From an uncultured Acholeplasmatales bacterium (GTDB taxonomy: Bacteria > Bacillota_I > Bacilli_A > ML615J-28 > CAG-698): DNA of 8,507 bases. Of this stretch, positions 1-6,038 are shown piece by piece; position 1 is the stretch's first letter; every line of letters starts with the position of its first letter. The translations under genes were made by a program, and so were the position numbers. The DNA lies in contig CALEGD010000060.1 in assembly GCA_937877075.1 (NCBI GenBank), positions 1-8,507 on the forward strand. Reading direction: 5' to 3'. Below the pieces are notes generated by a model that was given only the letters and a program-made list of their open reading frames with translations, did no database searches and was not told the origin of the DNA.

Positions 1-362
1 AAAAAAGACTGTTAAACATAAAGCCTGCAAGCCGATTATCGGATATCTCGAATGCAATTGAAAAACATGTCATTGATAATGGTTTTAGTGTCGTTAAAGA
101 TTTTACCGGTCACGGAGTTGGTCAAGCGTTACATGAAGATCCAACAATCCCCAATTTCGGGAAAGCGGGTTATGGACCTATTTTAAAACCCGGAATGACT
201 CTGGCAATTGAACCAATGGTTAATGTCGGGGCTTCAGAAGTGGTTATTCTTGATGACGACTGGACAACGGTGACTCAGGATGGATCTGATTCGGCCCATT
301 TTGAACACACAATTGTGATTACCGAAACCGGATATAATATTCTAACAAAGGAGGGCGAGTGA
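1..362 (+). CDS. map: Methionine aminopeptidase type I, C-terminal part (5' truncated by window)
   Basis: The reading frame begins at base 3 and is open at the window's left edge. It gives the last 119 residues of a type I methionine aminopeptidase, the cytoplasmic metalloenzyme that removes the initiator Met from new proteins. Visible active-site elements, numbered in the fragment, are GHGVG at 36-40 (metal-ligand His37), LHEDP with His44 (the substrate-contacting His), AIEPM at 68-72 (ligand Glu70) and FEHT at 100-103 (ligand Glu101). The two Asp ligands of the family lie upstream of the window. The TGA stop is directly followed by the infA start codon, with no spacer, and the infA ribosome binding site lies in the last codons of map. 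This fits the usual adk-map-infA order of low-GC Gram-positives and implies coupled translation. Confidence 0.96.
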   Translation, partial: KRLLNIKPASRLSDISNAIEKHVIDNGFSVVKDFTGHGVGQALHEDPTIPNFGKAGYGPILKPGMTLAIEPMVNVGASEVVILDDDWTTVTQDGSDSAHFEHTIVITETGYNILTKEGE

Positions 363-581
363 ATGTCTAAGCACGATACTATAGAAGTAAAAGGAACGGT
401 TACAGAGGTTCTTCCCAATACCATCTTTAAGGTGACATTGGAGAACGGACATCAAATTTTGGCACACGTTTCCGGTAAAATCCGTATGAATTTCATAACC
501 ATTTTACCGGGTGATAAAGTAACAGTTGAATTATCACCATACGATTTAACACGTGGCCGTATTACTTATCGTCATAAGTAA
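363..581 (+). CDS. infA: Translation initiation factor IF-1
   Basis: This 72-aa protein has the standard IF-1 length and is a single S1-like OB fold. It binds the ribosomal A site on the 30S subunit during initiation, working with IF-2 and IF-3. Family landmarks are clear: IEVKGTV near residue 7, LENGHQILAHVSGKIRMNF at about 26-44, and LPGDKVTVELSPYDLTRGRI at about 48-67. The ATG abuts the map TGA. An AAAGGAGGG-like Shine-Dalgarno sequence sits inside the end of map, so ribosomes finishing map can re-initiate here. The following gene is rpmJ after 28 nt, as in Bacilli. The protein reads as fully ordinary. Confidence 0.98.
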   Translation: MSKHDTIEVKGTVTEVLPNTIFKVTLENGHQILAHVSGKIRMNFITILPGDKVTVELSPYDLTRGRITYRHK

Positions 582-609
582 TTTTCCGTAATTAAAGGAG
601 GAAATTTAA

Positions 610-723
610 ATGAAGGTTAGACCATCAGTTAAACCAATTTGTGATCAATGTAAAGTGATAAAGCGTAATGGAAAAGTTATGGTTATTTGTAAAAATCCAA
701 AACATAAACAAAAACAAGGATAA
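610..723 (+). CDS. rpmJ: 50S ribosomal protein L36, zinc-binding form
   Basis: This small 37-aa gene begins MKVRPSVKPICDQCKVI and ends NPKHKQKQG, a near-consensus L36. L36 is a small late-assembling protein of the large ribosomal subunit. The zinc ligands of the zinc-dependent (C+) form are all present: Cys11, Cys14, Cys27 and His32. The organism therefore uses zinc in this protein at least from this copy; a zinc-free paralogue, if one exists, is not in the window. The start is fixed by a strong AAAGGAGG at about 594-601 with 8 nt to the ATG. It sits between infA and rpsM, its usual place. Confidence 0.97.
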   Translation: MKVRPSVKPICDQCKVIKRNGKVMVICKNPKHKQKQG

Positions 724-741
724 GCAGGAGGTGCAGTAAAA

Positions 742-1107
742 ATGGCACGTATAGCAGGCGTAGACATTCCGAGAGATAAACATATAGATGTTGCTCTAAC
801 ATATATATATGGAATCGGACGTCCAACAGCAATTAAAATCTGTGAAAAAGCTAATGTTGATACAGAAAAACGAGTTAGAGAATTAAGTGAAGAAGAGCTA
901 GCATCAATCCGTCGTGAAGTTACCGGACTTAAAGTAGAAGGTGATTTGCGTCGTGAGATTGCTATGAATATCAAAACATTAATGGAAATTGGCAGTTATC
1001 GTGGTATTCGTCATCGTAAAGGACTCCCTGTAAGAGGTCAAAATACCAGATGTAATGCCCGGACACGCAAGGGCAAGGCAAAGACAGTTGCCAATAAGAA
1101 AAAATAA
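742..1107 (+). CDS. rpsM: 30S ribosomal protein S13
   Basis: This 121-aa protein has the usual S13 length. S13 sits in the head of the 30S subunit, where it contacts the 50S subunit and P-site tRNA. The sequence opens MARIAGVDIPRDKHIDVALTY, has the helix-hairpin-helix style segment YGIGRPTAIKIC at about 23-34, and ends with the basic tail LPVRGQNTRCNARTRKGKAK plus a run of lysines that reaches toward tRNA. AGGAGGT at 726-732 lies 9 nt before the ATG. It follows rpmJ by 18 nt and precedes rpsK by 18 nt. No separate promoter or leader structure is apparent, so it is read with the rest of the cluster. Confidence 0.98.
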   Translation: MARIAGVDIPRDKHIDVALTYIYGIGRPTAIKICEKANVDTEKRVRELSEEELASIRREVTGLKVEGDLRREIAMNIKTLMEIGSYRGIRHRKGLPVRGQNTRCNARTRKGKAKTVANKKK

Positions 1108-1125
1108 TAAAAGGAGATTGAAATA

Positions 1126-1509
1126 ATGGCACGTAATGTAAGAAAACGTAAAGTCAGAAAGAATATACCTAACGGCGTGGCTCATATTCATTCTACTTTT
1201 AATAATACAATTGTCACAATTACCGATCCGGCTGGTAACGCCATAGCTTGGAGTAGCGCCGGAGCCTTAGGTTTCAAAGGAAGTAAGAAATCGACTCCCT
1301 TTGCTGCCGGAATGGCTTCCGAAGCTTGTGCAAAAGCAGCCTTGGAAAGTGGAATGGTTAAGGTAGAGGTATCAGTGAGAGGCCCGGGTCCCGGACGTGA
1401 AGCAGCAATCCGTTCTTTGCAAGTTGCAGGATTGGAAATAACATCGATTAAAGATGTCACTCCGATCCCTCATAATGGTTGCCGACCACCGAAGAGACCT
1501 CGCGGTTAA
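1126..1509 (+). CDS. rpsK: 30S ribosomal protein S11
   Basis: This 127-aa protein is standard S11, a component of the 30S platform near the mRNA exit region. Recognisable blocks are GVAHIHSTFNNTIVTITD at about 17-34, GFKGSKKSTPFAAGMA at about 49-64, RGPGPGRE at about 85-92 and the C-terminal VTPIPHNGCRPPKRPRG. A single TGG-encoded Trp in the first third supports the standard genetic code. AAGGAG precedes the ATG with good spacing. It lies between rpsM (18 nt) and rpoA (27 nt), the conserved alpha-operon order. No rpsD (S4, the enterobacterial alpha-operon autoregulator) lies between rpsK and rpoA, which is normal for Gram-positives. Confidence 0.98.
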   Translation: MARNVRKRKVRKNIPNGVAHIHSTFNNTIVTITDPAGNAIAWSSAGALGFKGSKKSTPFAAGMASEACAKAALESGMVKVEVSVRGPGPGREAAIRSLQVAGLEITSIKDVTPIPHNGCRPPKRPRG

Positions 1510-1536
1510 TGCCGAGATTAACAAAGGAGGATACGA

Positions 1537-2598
1537 ATGAGAAAATTTGAATTCATCAAGCCTCAAACAAGCGTTGAGTATAAAGAAGGCGATAATTTTG
1601 GTAGGATCGTCATTACCCCTCTTGAAAGAGGTTATGGCATCACCATCGGTAATGCTTTAAGAAGGGTTTTGCTTTCTTCAATGCCGGGCGTTGCAATCAT
1701 TGCTTTGGAAATAGAAGGGGTTGAGCATGAATTTATGGCGCTCGATGGAATTCTTGAAGATGTTACGGAGATTATTCTCAATCTGAAGAATGTTCATTTA
1801 ACTGTTGCGGAAGAAGAATTGTTCAAGGCAATGCCCAATGAATCACAGGATTTGTTTGAGTTATCGATTGATGTCGAAGGGGAGAGGGTCGTTACTGCTG
1901 GCGACTTGGAACACAGCAGCGAATTGATCATCGTTAATCCAGAACAAGTTATTGCAACCTTAGAAAAAAAAGCCAGATTCAAAGCAAGATTCTTTGCAAG
2001 ACGCGGAATCGGATATGTAGGTGCGGATGACAATAAAGTTTTTTGTAAAGATAAATATGGTAATACCATTATCAGTAGAATCGCTATTGATTCCATCTAC
2101 ACACCGGTTACAAAAGTTAAATACGATGTTGAAAAAACCAGAGTTGACGAAAATGTTGATTATGATAAATTGACGATGGAAGTTTGGACAAACAAGGTGA
2201 TTACACCGGTTGATGCCGTATCGCTTGCTTCGAAATTCCTAATCCAACATTTTGATGTTGCCTCACATTTAAATCAGTTTATTAATGAACAAGATTATAT
2301 GTATGAACGTGAAGAAAAAGTCGCTAACAAAAAGCTTGAAAAGAAAATCGAAGATCTTGACTTATCTGTTCGTTCTTACAACTGTCTGAAACGCGCCGGA
2401 ATTAATACTGTCGGCGAACTGACGCAGAAGACAGAAGAAGAAATGATGAGAGTTCGGAATTTAGGCCGAAAATCATTAAAAGAAGTTGTTACCAAACTTC
2501 GTGAAATCGGACTTGACCTTCGTCGTTCCTATGATTCGGATTATGATTATACGGAAGAACTTGATGAAGATGCCGATGCATCAGAAGATTTGGATTAA
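1537..2598 (+). CDS. rpoA: DNA-directed RNA polymerase alpha subunit, with acidic C-terminal tail
   Basis: Alpha dimerises to nucleate RNA polymerase assembly, and its C-terminal domain binds UP elements and activators. The N-terminal domain (about 1-245) shows the assembly signature PLERGYGITIGNALRRVLLSS at 28-48. After a charged linker (about 250-270) comes the C-terminal domain (about 271-329) with LDLSVRSYNCLKRAGIN, where Arg279 aligns with the UP-element-binding Arg265 of E. coli, and VRNLGRKSLKEV with its helix-hairpin-helix. At 353 aa it is about 25-40 residues longer than most bacterial alphas. The extra length comes from a segment near 91-106, a segment near 168-180 and an acidic tail at 331-353 with 12 Asp/Glu in 23 residues. 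AAAGGAGG at 1523-1530 fixes the ATG start. Confidence 0.98.
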   Translation: MRKFEFIKPQTSVEYKEGDNFGRIVITPLERGYGITIGNALRRVLLSSMPGVAIIALEIEGVEHEFMALDGILEDVTEIILNLKNVHLTVAEEELFKAMPNESQDLFELSIDVEGERVVTAGDLEHSSELIIVNPEQVIATLEKKARFKARFFARRGIGYVGADDNKVFCKDKYGNTIISRIAIDSIYTPVTKVKYDVEKTRVDENVDYDKLTMEVWTNKVITPVDAVSLASKFLIQHFDVASHLNQFINEQDYMYEREEKVANKKLEKKIEDLDLSVRSYNCLKRAGINTVGELTQKTEEEMMRVRNLGRKSLKEVVTKLREIGLDLRRSYDSDYDYTEELDEDADASEDLD

Positions 2599-2622
2599 TA
2601 TTTCCTGAAGGAGGATTCTAAA

Positions 2623-2991
2623 ATGTCATTAGGATATCGCAAATTAGGCCGTGACAGCGCGAAACGCAAAGCATTGCTTAGAGACCTGCTCACCGATCTG
2701 ATTATCAATGAGCGTATCGAGACAACGCTTCCGAAAGCAAAAGAAATACAAAGACTTGCAGACAAAATGGTGACATTAGGCAAGGCTAATACTCTTTCGG
2801 CACGCGTTCAAGCCGCTAAAATGGTTAGATTTGAATACACTGACGAAACCGAGCAACAATATGCGATTCAGAAGTTGTTCTCAGTGATTGCGGAGAAATA
2901 TAAAGACCGCAATGGCGGTTATACCAGAGTTTTAAAAACCGGCCCACGTCGTGGAGACTCTGCACCAATGGCCATCATTGAATTTGTATAA
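2623..2991 (+). CDS. rplQ: 50S ribosomal protein L17
   Basis: This 122-aa protein is L17, a large-subunit protein near the peptide exit tunnel region. It opens with the typical YRKLGRDSAKRKALLRDL block, then IINERIETTLPKAKEIQRLADKM spread over about 28-50, and ends with GGYTRVLKTGPRRGDSAPMAIIEF. Length is normal for the bacterial family (about 116-130). AAGGAGG at 2608-2614 lies 8 nt before the ATG, and rpoA ends 24 nt upstream. It is the last gene of the ribosomal cluster here, because an intrinsic terminator follows within a few bases. Confidence 0.98.
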   Translation: MSLGYRKLGRDSAKRKALLRDLLTDLIINERIETTLPKAKEIQRLADKMVTLGKANTLSARVQAAKMVRFEYTDETEQQYAIQKLFSVIAEKYKDRNGGYTRVLKTGPRRGDSAPMAIIEFV

Positions 2992-2995
2992 GAAT

Positions 2996-3027
2996 AAGCC
3001 CCCTTTTTAAGGGGCTTTATTTTTTTA
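2996..3027 (+). terminator. Intrinsic terminator of the ribosomal/rpoA cluster
   Basis: A 7-bp stem AAGCCCC (2996-3002) pairs with GGGGCTT (3011-3017) around an 8-nt loop, followed by TATTTTTTTA. It starts 4 nt after the rplQ stop. The T-rich run and GC core make a standard Rho-independent terminator for the upstream operon, so the downstream ECF genes probably depend on their own promoter. Confidence 0.92.
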
Positions 3028-3048
3028 CTAGGAAAATCCTTTATGTAT

Positions 3049-3083
3049 TCAAAAGAATAAAGTTCCCCTAATGTTTAGGGGAA
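3049..3083 (-). terminator. Terminator-like hairpin downstream of the XRE regulator
   Basis: TTCCCCTAA (3063-3071) and TTAGGGGAA (3075-3083) form a perfect 9-bp stem with a 3-nt loop, 10 nt beyond the stop codon of the minus-strand XRE gene. Read on the minus strand the stem is followed by CTTTATTCTTTT, a broken T-rich tract. This fits a terminator for the XRE/membrane cassette. On the plus strand the flank (AAAATCTTTTGG) is less T-rich, so plus-strand function is less likely. It lies back to back with the rplQ terminator, shielding the two convergent operons. Confidence 0.75.
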
Positions 3084-3093
3084 AATCTTTTGG

Positions 3094-3294
3094 TTATTCA
3101 TCAAAGAAAAACACTTCCTCAATTTGTTTATTAAAGACTTTTGAAATATCGTATGCTAGTTTTAAAGAGGGCATGTATTTACAATTCTCTAAATGGGTAA
3201 TAGTTTCCCGTCTGACATTAACTTTATTTGCTAGATCTTCTTGCGATAAATTATGTTCGGCTCTTAATACTTTGATTTTGGTTGAAAATTTCAT
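3094..3294 (-). CDS. Small XRE/Cro-type helix-turn-helix transcriptional regulator
   Basis: This 66-aa protein is almost entirely a Cro/C1-type (HTH_3) DNA-binding domain. It starts MKFSTKIKVLRAEHNLSQ. The helix-turn-helix covers about 16-38 (LSQEDLANKVNVRRETITHLE), followed by the family-typical segments PSLKLAYDISKVF and EEVFFF. It has no sensor or dimerisation domain beyond this. Small regulators of this type are often encoded beside a small membrane protein, as here: the upstream gene stops 1 nt before this ATG, and the GGGAG ribosome binding site lies in that gene's last codons, so translation is coupled. The likely role is repression of its own operon through the repeats at 3775-3814, which is an inference. 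An overlapping plus-strand frame (3071-3331) is only its shadow. Confidence 0.9.
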   Translation of the reverse strand: MKFSTKIKVLRAEHNLSQEDLANKVNVRRETITHLENCKYMPSLKLAYDISKVFNKQIEEVFFFDE

Positions 3295-3295
3295 T

Positions 3296-3745
3296 TTATA
3301 TATCTCCCTTTTTATAAAAAACAGAATATAAAATCATAAATAATAAAGATCCTATAATTTGAATTATTGCAAATGCACTTAAAATTATTCGTAAATCTAA
3401 AAACTCGGCTAAAGTAGAAGAATTTTTATTGATCAACATTAAGATTGCTAATGAAATAAAAGCCAAAGTAATTAGCATTGAAATTGTAATAAATGAATAA
3501 AACCCTGCTTTAAATACGATTCTTGTTGTAAATTCATCATCAATTATCTTTTTGTTTCTAATATGAATAATAAAAAGGACAATTAATGAAATCATACAAA
3601 CTATCATAAAAGCAAGGGAAAAAATCTTCCACCCAATTAATTCATTCTCGTTAAATTTGAGGGCATAACCAAGATAGATAGATGACCAAGTTGAAAAAAT
3701 TACCAATGTAATAAAAATTCGTGTAGGGTTAATCCGTCTCTTCAT
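3296..3745 (-). CDS. Four-helix membrane protein paired with XRE regulator, function unknown
   Basis: This 149-aa hydrophobic protein has four predicted transmembrane segments, at about 10-29, 39-62, 79-105 and 119-143, with short charged loops. The motif DEFTTRIVFKAGFYSF at 70-85 sits before the third helix. It resembles the (D)ER.xxIxxKAG-type motif I recall from small membrane proteins (DUF2178/DUF3796-like) that partner XRE regulators, though the family assignment is tentative. There is no signal peptide or catalytic motif. AGGAGG just upstream of the ATG (about 3751-3757) supports the start. It is the first gene of a two-gene minus-strand operon with the XRE regulator. It could be a membrane-level sensor or anti-repressor, or simply the regulated target. 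Base composition is more AT-rich than the flanking housekeeping genes, compatible with an inserted accessory cassette. Confidence 0.8.
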   Translation of the reverse strand: MKRRINPTRIFITLVIFSTWSSIYLGYALKFNENELIGWKIFSLAFMIVCMISLIVLFIIHIRNKKIIDDEFTTRIVFKAGFYSFITISMLITLAFISLAILMLINKNSSTLAEFLDLRIILSAFAIIQIIGSLLFMILYSVFYKKGDI

Positions 3746-3774
3746 TTTTTAACCTCCTAATTTATGCGCCGTCT

Positions 3775-3814
3775 TTGTTATGTTTTTATAACAATATATT
3801 ATAAGTTTATAACA
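3775..3814 (-). promoter_or_regulatory. Candidate operator repeats in front of the membrane/XRE operon
   Basis: Written on the plus strand, TTTATAACA occurs at 3785-3793 and again at 3806-3814. This is an exact 9-bp direct repeat with a 21-bp period, close to two helical turns. The first copy is also half of a perfect 7-bp inverted repeat, TTGTTAT (3775-3781) and ATAACAA (3788-3794), with a 6-nt spacer. The second copy overlaps the proposed -10 element of the minus-strand promoter. The arrangement is what one expects for paired repressor sites. That the neighbouring XRE protein binds them is inferred. Confidence 0.5.
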
Positions 3815-3832
3815 TACTATATTATATGTCAA
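3804..3832 (-). promoter_or_regulatory. Promoter of the membrane protein/XRE operon
   Basis: On the minus strand a consensus -35 TTGACA (plus-strand TGTCAA at 3827-3832) is followed after 17 nt by TAAACT (plus AGTTTA at 3804-3809), which keeps the key -10 bases T, A and final T. A perfect TATAAT occurs further on (plus ATTATA at 3798-3803), but 23 nt away from the -35. Transcription would start near 3797, leaving a leader of about 50 nt to the ATG at 3745. Confidence 0.6.
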
Positions 3833-3913
3833 GTAATTTATTAAATTACTTAAAATATTGGTAATAATTTTTAACCCTTCATTTCAAAAACTTGTGAACA
3901 AATCTTAGAATTC

Positions 3914-3942
3914 TTGCAAATGAGAAGGAAAAATGGTAGAAT
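3914..3942 (+). promoter_or_regulatory. Extended -10 promoter of the NusG_II-ECF-truA operon
   Basis: TTGCAA (3914-3919) is followed after exactly 17 nt by TAGAAT (3937-3942), which is preceded by TGG (3934-3936), giving the extended -10 motif TGnTAGAAT. Transcription would start near 3949, about 20 nt before the ATG at 3968. A second TAGAAT at 3906-3911 with TTCAAA at 3883-3888 (17-nt spacing) is a weaker alternative. The promoter is divergent from that of the XRE cassette, with about 80 bp between the two -35 elements. Confidence 0.65.
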
Positions 3943-3967
3943 AATAAAATATATGAGGTATTTTCTT

Positions 3968-4414
3968 ATGAAGAAAGCGGACATCATAACTATAATAACA
4001 GTTCTGCTGATTTCAATCAGCTTCTACATCTACTATATAAGTACAAACAAACTTTCCGGTGATGTTGAAGTATTGGTATTATATCAGGGTGAAGTAATTT
4101 ACAAAACTGATTGGGAAGAAGATATCGATTTGGTTCTTGCAGTTGGTTCAAAAGATTATTGGACAGAAGAACATCAATCATTTCATGAAGTCGATAAAGT
4201 TATTACCCTAGAAAGTGATATCATCAATGTCGTAGAAATCAAGGGAAACAAAATCAGAATGATTGAAGCAAATTGTAAAAACAAATATTGTTTAGAAATG
4301 AAAATTACAAGAAATGTATCTACCGCCATTGTTTGTACAAACGGAGTTGTTGTGAAACTATCTGTCAGCGAATATGGAGGAACAATCACCGGAGGTCTAA
4401 TATGGTGGAAGTAA
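3968..4414 (+). CDS. Membrane-anchored NusG domain II-like (NusG_II) protein
   Basis: With the ATG at 3968 this is a 148-aa protein. It has a short cytoplasmic start (MKKAD), one transmembrane or uncleaved signal helix at about 6-24 and an extracellular beta-rich domain. The C-terminal half carries the pattern of stand-alone NusG_II (pfam07009-type) proteins: VVEIKGNKIRMIEANCKNKYC around 88-108 and STAIVCTNGVVVKLS around 118-132, with three cysteines (103, 108, 123) that are typical of the family. Function is unknown. The frame extends upstream to 3914, but that part overlaps the -10 element, and GAGGT at 3955-3959 lies 8 nt before 3968, so the shorter start is chosen. Its last 13 nt overlap ecfA1, tying it to the transporter genes. 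Residues about 46-85 look longer than in simple family members. Confidence 0.8.
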   Translation: MKKADIITIITVLLISISFYIYYISTNKLSGDVEVLVLYQGEVIYKTDWEEDIDLVLAVGSKDYWTEEHQSFHEVDKVITLESDIINVVEIKGNKIRMIEANCKNKYCLEMKITRNVSTAIVCTNGVVVKLSVSEYGGTITGGLIWWK

Positions 4415-5205
4415 GAAATTTAAGCTTTTCATATGGCAAAGGTGATAAAGTAATTGATTCCCTTTCTCTAAAAATAAACAAAGGTGAATTTATTTGTATC
4501 CTTGGTCATAATGGCAGTGGAAAATCGACTTTGGCAAAACTCTTAGTCGGTCTTCTCAAAGCCGATGAAGGAGAAATTTATTTAGACGGAAAACTTCTTG
4601 ATGAAAAAACGGTTGATGACCTCCGCGGTAAAATCGGCATTGTCTTTCAAAACCCCGATAATCAGTTTGTCGGTGTAACTGTTAGAGATGATATTGCTTT
4701 CGGTCTTGAAAATCGTTGTTATCCGCGCGAAGAAATGTTGAAGCTAATTGATGAGTATTCCGAGCTTGTCAATATGAAAGAGTTTTTGGAATATAATCCG
4801 GAAAATCTATCAGGAGGCGAAAAACAGCGGGTTGCTATTGCCGGAATCCTCGCCTATGATCCCGATATTATTATTTTTGACGAATCGACTTCGATGCTTG
4901 ATCCCAAAGGGGTTCGGGAAGTAAATGAAGTTATTAACCAACTAAAAGGTAAAAAAACGATTATTCTGATTACTCATAATTTAAACGAAGCAATAAACTC
5001 AGATCGAGTAATTGTAATGAATGAAGGTCGGATTGTTTTAAATGATAAGCCGGAAAAAGTTTTCCGGGAAAAAGATGTTTTAAAAGAAAGTCGCTTGGAT
5101 ATTTTGGAAAGCATGAAAATCATCGAACTAATAGAACAGACCCCAAATCTTAAAAATAAACATGAACTTGAGGAATTTTTATGGAAATTAACTTTTCAAA
5201 AGTGA
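4402..5205 (+). CDS. ecfA1: ECF transporter energy-coupling ATPase EcfA1
   Basis: This 267-aa ABC ATPase powers ECF-type uptake of vitamins or metal ions. It pairs with EcfA2 under EcfT on the inner face of the membrane. Visible motifs are Walker A GHNGSGKST at 35-43, Q-loop Gln83 in FQNPDNQF, signature LSGGEKQ at 136-142, Walker B IIIFDE at 156-161 and switch His192 in ITHN. The FDESTSMLDP wording (Ser/Thr in place of the DEPT proline) is typical of the A1 type. The frame is open upstream to 4288, but that extension overlaps the NusG_II gene out of frame and lacks family character. GGAGGT at 4391-4396 is 5 nt before the ATG at 4402. It overlaps NusG_II by 13 nt and ecfA2 by 25 nt, so stoichiometric coupled translation is likely. 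Confidence 0.95.
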   Translation: MVEVRNLSFSYGKGDKVIDSLSLKINKGEFICILGHNGSGKSTLAKLLVGLLKADEGEIYLDGKLLDEKTVDDLRGKIGIVFQNPDNQFVGVTVRDDIAFGLENRCYPREEMLKLIDEYSELVNMKEFLEYNPENLSGGEKQRVAIAGILAYDPDIIIFDESTSMLDPKGVREVNEVINQLKGKKTIILITHNLNEAINSDRVIVMNEGRIVLNDKPEKVFREKDVLKESRLDILESMKIIELIEQTPNLKNKHELEEFLWKLTFQK

Positions 5206-6038
5206 GTTTTTCCTATAATATACCGCGAAAGAAAAGACCGGTTATTTATACTTTAAAGGATATAGATTTAAATATTCAAGAAAAGGACGAATTTATCGCC
5301 GTTGTTGGTCATACTGGCAGCGGGAAATCAACTTTAGTCCAACTGATGAATGTCTTGCTTAGACCTTTAAAAGGTAAACTTAAGATTCTTGGAACTGAAA
5401 TTACAAAAAAAACCTTACTGAAACCGATCAGAAGGCGCGTAGGTTTGGTATTTCAATTTCCGGAATATCAAATATTTGAAGAAACAGTCCTTAAAGATAT
5501 TGCTTTTGGACCAAAAAATTTCGGAATTCCCGATTCGGAAGGAAGGGCAAGAGAAGTAGCGGAGATTATGGGAATTACCGATTTACTTGACCGCAGTCCT
5601 TTTACTCTTTCCGGAGGACAACTTAGGAAAGTAGCCATCAGCGGAATTCTTGCCAGTGACCCCGATGTTTTGATTCTTGATGAACCGACAGTCGGACTAG
5701 ACCCCTTTACCAAAACGGAACTCTTAGAATTATTAAAAACTCTAAATACAAAATATCATAAGTCGATAATTATTATTACCCATGATATGCAGGTGGTCTC
5801 CCATTACCTAAAACGGGTGATTGTTTTAAAAAAAGGGGAGATAATTTATAACGGTGATAAACAGAATCTTTTTGGGAAAAGGGATCTTTACGAGAAATTC
5901 CATTTGGATTATCCGGATACGGTTCAGCTACTTCAGGCAGTTAAGAAAGAATTCAATTTAGAAATTGATGAAAACAAGCATTCGGTTGAAGAAGCCTATC
6001 AAGAAATAATTAAAGCATTTGGTGAAAAAGATGAATAA
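5181..6038 (+). CDS. ecfA2: ECF transporter energy-coupling ATPase EcfA2
   Basis: This 285-aa protein is the second ATPase of the ECF module. Motifs are Walker A GHTGSGKST at 43-51, Q-loop Gln92 in VFQFPEYQIFE, signature LSGGQ at 143-147 within LSGGQLRKVAISGILA (an A2 hallmark), Walker B VLILDE at 163-168, DEPTVGLDP as the D-loop region and switch His201 in ITHD. The stretch EETVLKDIAFGPKNFG is also typical of A2 proteins. GAGGA at 5170-5174 inside ecfA1 fixes the start, so the gene begins 25 nt before ecfA1 ends. Its own end overlaps ecfT by 8 nt. The C-terminal 60 residues are charged and helical, as is usual for the family's dimer-contact region. Nothing looks broken. Confidence 0.95.
   Translation: MEINFSKVSFSYNIPRKKRPVIYTLKDIDLNIQEKDEFIAVVGHTGSGKSTLVQLMNVLLRPLKGKLKILGTEITKKTLLKPIRRRVGLVFQFPEYQIFEETVLKDIAFGPKNFGIPDSEGRAREVAEIMGITDLLDRSPFTLSGGQLRKVAISGILASDPDVLILDEPTVGLDPFTKTELLELLKTLNTKYHKSIIIITHDMQVVSHYLKRVIVLKKGEIIYNGDKQNLFGKRDLYEKFHLDYPDTVQLLQAVKKEFNLEIDENKHSVEEAYQEIIKAFGEKDE

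Noticed and set aside
645..974. Minus-strand open frame of 109 codons opposite rpmJ and rpsM
   Set aside because: It lies antisense to two unmistakable ribosomal protein genes, has no family resemblance and no convincing ribosome binding site. It is a shadow frame.
2992..3093. Possible riboswitch or small RNA between rplQ and the XRE gene
   Set aside because: The two hairpins are fully explained as terminators of convergent operons. There is no aptamer-like conserved structure or room for a promoter plus RNA.
3071..3331. Plus-strand open frame of 86 codons over the XRE gene
   Set aside because: It is antisense to a clear helix-turn-helix protein and starts inside the terminator hairpin. It is a shadow.
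3914..3967. Upstream in-frame starts (TTG 3914, ATG 3920, ATG 3953) for the NusG_II protein
   Set aside because: The first two lie at or upstream of the -10 element, and all give a longer basic leader lacking a good ribosome binding site. ATG 3968 has GAGGT 8 nt upstream and puts the membrane helix near the N-terminus.
3746..3967. Toxin-antitoxin or phage remnant at the XRE cassette
   Set aside because: The partner protein has four transmembrane segments and no toxin motif. There is no integrase, attachment repeat or transposase nearby.
4288..4401. Upstream extension of ecfA1 in the same frame
   Set aside because: The extension overlaps the NusG_II gene in another frame, encodes Cys/Arg-rich residues unlike any ABC N-terminus, and a good GGAGGT site supports the ATG at 4402.
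5468..5713. Minus-strand open frame opposite ecfA2
   Set aside because: It is antisense to the conserved signature and Walker B region. The apparent coding signal comes from ecfA2 itself.
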